Shown here in pieces: positions 45,090-64,000 of a stretch of 64,000 bases of DNA. Position 1 is the first letter of the stretch. The number at the start of each line of letters is the position of its first letter. The translations under genes and the position numbers were made by a program. Source of the DNA: Riptortus pedestris (lineage: Eukaryota > Arthropoda > Insecta > Hemiptera > Alydidae); assembly GCA_019009955.1 (NCBI GenBank), contig CM032228.1, forward strand, positions 208,486,001 to 208,550,000, in the 5' to 3' direction. The notes under the pieces were generated by a model. That model was not told the origin of the DNA. It was given only the letters and a program-made list of their open reading frames with translations, and searched no databases.

Positions 45090-45350
45090 TGCACATAGAT
45101 GGCAGAACGCTTTTTGATATTACTTTAGAGTCATGGAGTTGGTGAGCAGTGGCAGCACTGCCCACTCTGTCAATGTTTGAAGGGGCCACTAGCAAAAAGA
45201 AGTAATTACAAGACTGAGAGCGGAATTTTTCACCTGTCGCTCCAGCTCCCTTGCCCAGAGGTAAGTGATTTAACTCCCGCCTGAATCTGCGCGCCACGGG
45301 TTCTTTGTGTGTGCGCAAACTCGTACAACATGGCCTCCCTATATATGGCC
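45090..45350 (+). promoter_or_regulatory. ewg: Probable ewg promoter / 5' noncoding exon region
   Basis: A locally GC- and CpG-richer patch lies about 0.5-0.75 kb upstream of the ewg start. It contains a strong donor-like CCCAGAG/GTAAGTG (break after 45260), which could end a 5' noncoding exon spliced to the acceptor at 45834. A TATATAT motif lies at about 45340 but on the wrong side of that donor. No CAGE-type evidence is available. Confidence 0.35.
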
Positions 45351-45835
45351 TTTATACACCGGGTAAAATGTGTTATCAATCGATAAAGATGAGAGGGTCC
45401 GACTTAAAGCAAATATCGCTTTGCATATTACTTGATTCTGGTGGCTGAGGCGGGCTGACCGCTGATGGATGTTTATTTTTAACTGCTCTTCTCTCATTTG
45501 CTTTTATGTCTTATGTATCTTTTTTGAAAATTGAGCTTTACACGCAGGTGCGTACGCAGCCGTAGATCTTTGAAATTGTCAAATATATGAAATCTTCCAA
45601 GTCACATTTGCTTTGAACTCAACCGATGTTTCATTTATTTTTAATAACAGTTCCTTTATCACCTTTCTATTGTCTTTTTTTGGCAAGCATCAGGAGTTTT
45701 TATGGAAAAAGTTATTATGTAGTTTTGTCTTGACATTTGTGGACTTGAAACATTCCTCTTTGATGTCTACACATGAATCACTATGGAAGAAGTGTTTAAA
45801 AGTGGATTAGTGATATGTGCCTGGGTTTTTATAGG

Positions 45836-63607
<17,772 letters not shown>

Positions 63608-63862
63608 GTATTCAAACTTATTCAAGAAGTAAATTATTCTTCAAATTTTTTTCATTCATCCTTACTTTTTTCTCTCAAAGCAAAACAACGAGCAACAGTG
63701 CAACATTGTCGTAGAATGAGAGAGGCTTGCAGAAAGATCAGTCTAGTGTAAAATTAAGCTCAAAACACAGAAACGGAGTTTTGCATTTTACACAGAAGTC
63801 GACAATTGTAAATAATCACTTGCTGAACAGTTTTTATTTACTGTTCAAAAACAAACAATAAA
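63608..63862 (+). promoter_or_regulatory. ewg: Possible ewg intronic read-through end with AATAAA
   Basis: If the donor at 63608 is not used, translation adds about 48 unrelated residues (VFKLIQEVNYSSNFF...) to a TAA ending at 63751. An AATAAA follows at 63857-63862. This could be a premature polyadenylation site inside an ewg intron. Fly ewg has intronic poly(A) sites suppressed by ELAV, but equivalence here is unproven. Confidence 0.35.
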
Positions 63863-64000
63863 CATATTGGGAGACAATCGCCTAGTCATGTGAGCGTGAC
63901 CCGACCAGCTAGCAGACAGCACAGCAGTCTAAAGTACTACGTTAAGCAAATCTGCTGCTACTAAGTAAAAATTCTCTCTAATATTGAACTAATAAGTGAA

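Overview
This is an AT-rich, intron-rich nuclear segment of an arthropod genome, almost certainly an insect. The evidence is a first coding exon of the insect gap-junction gene shaking-B, a complete eight-exon PSMD5 gene, and the insect-type NRF-1 gene erect wing (ewg). GT-AG introns, tRNA-derived SINEs, Helitron-type elements and long (TA)n tracts all fit. A hemimetabolous insect such as a hemipteran is my guess from intron size and repeat load, but the sequence does not prove the order.

Layout. 1-13.05 kb is the first large intron of shakB (minus strand; its later exons lie beyond position 1), filled with mobile-element remnants, including a TTAA-flanked piggyBac-like element (9910-11276) and a 238-bp mariner-like MITE. 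The shakB start exon is 13056-13415, with a GC-rich 5' leader above it. 14-21.3 kb is intergenic and packed with copies of one repeat family. PSMD5 (minus strand) runs from its start codon at 41427 to its stop at 21445; eight exons join in phase to about 508 residues. ewg (plus strand) starts at 45836, head-to-head with PSMD5 about 4.4 kb away, and leaves the window after 63607. Seven firm exons plus a likely 33-nt microexon and a possible extra 24-nt microexon encode the acidic N-terminus, the NLS/DNA-binding domain and the start of the activation domain.

Mobile DNA dominates the rest. About 24 full, partial or nested copies of one nonautonomous family are present. It has sub-terminal inverted repeats AGCAGATTTCCC / GGGAAATCTGCT, an internal CCGCT-AG-AGCGG hairpin followed by a (TA)n tract, and a 3' palindrome ATTTCCCTTAAGGGAAAT. 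This layout resembles Helentron-associated (HINE/DINE-1-like) elements. There is also a canonical Helitron (about 25955-28153, ending in a hairpin and CTAG) holding three ~290-bp tandem units, a 5' fragment of the same Helitron inside ewg, a perfectly delimited Merlin element (47571-48293) with an intact N-terminal transposase ORF, a broken THAP-domain transposon gene (about 42527-43202), and seven tRNA-derived SINE copies.

The three host genes do not form one pathway: shakB makes electrical synapses, PSMD5 is a proteasome assembly chaperone, and ewg is a neuronal and muscle transcription factor. I found no CRISPR array, operon or defence-like system. The most interesting items are ewg microexons and a possible intronic polyadenylation site, the Merlin derivative, and the architecture of the HINE-like family. 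All homology statements come from recognising protein families by eye; no database search was run.
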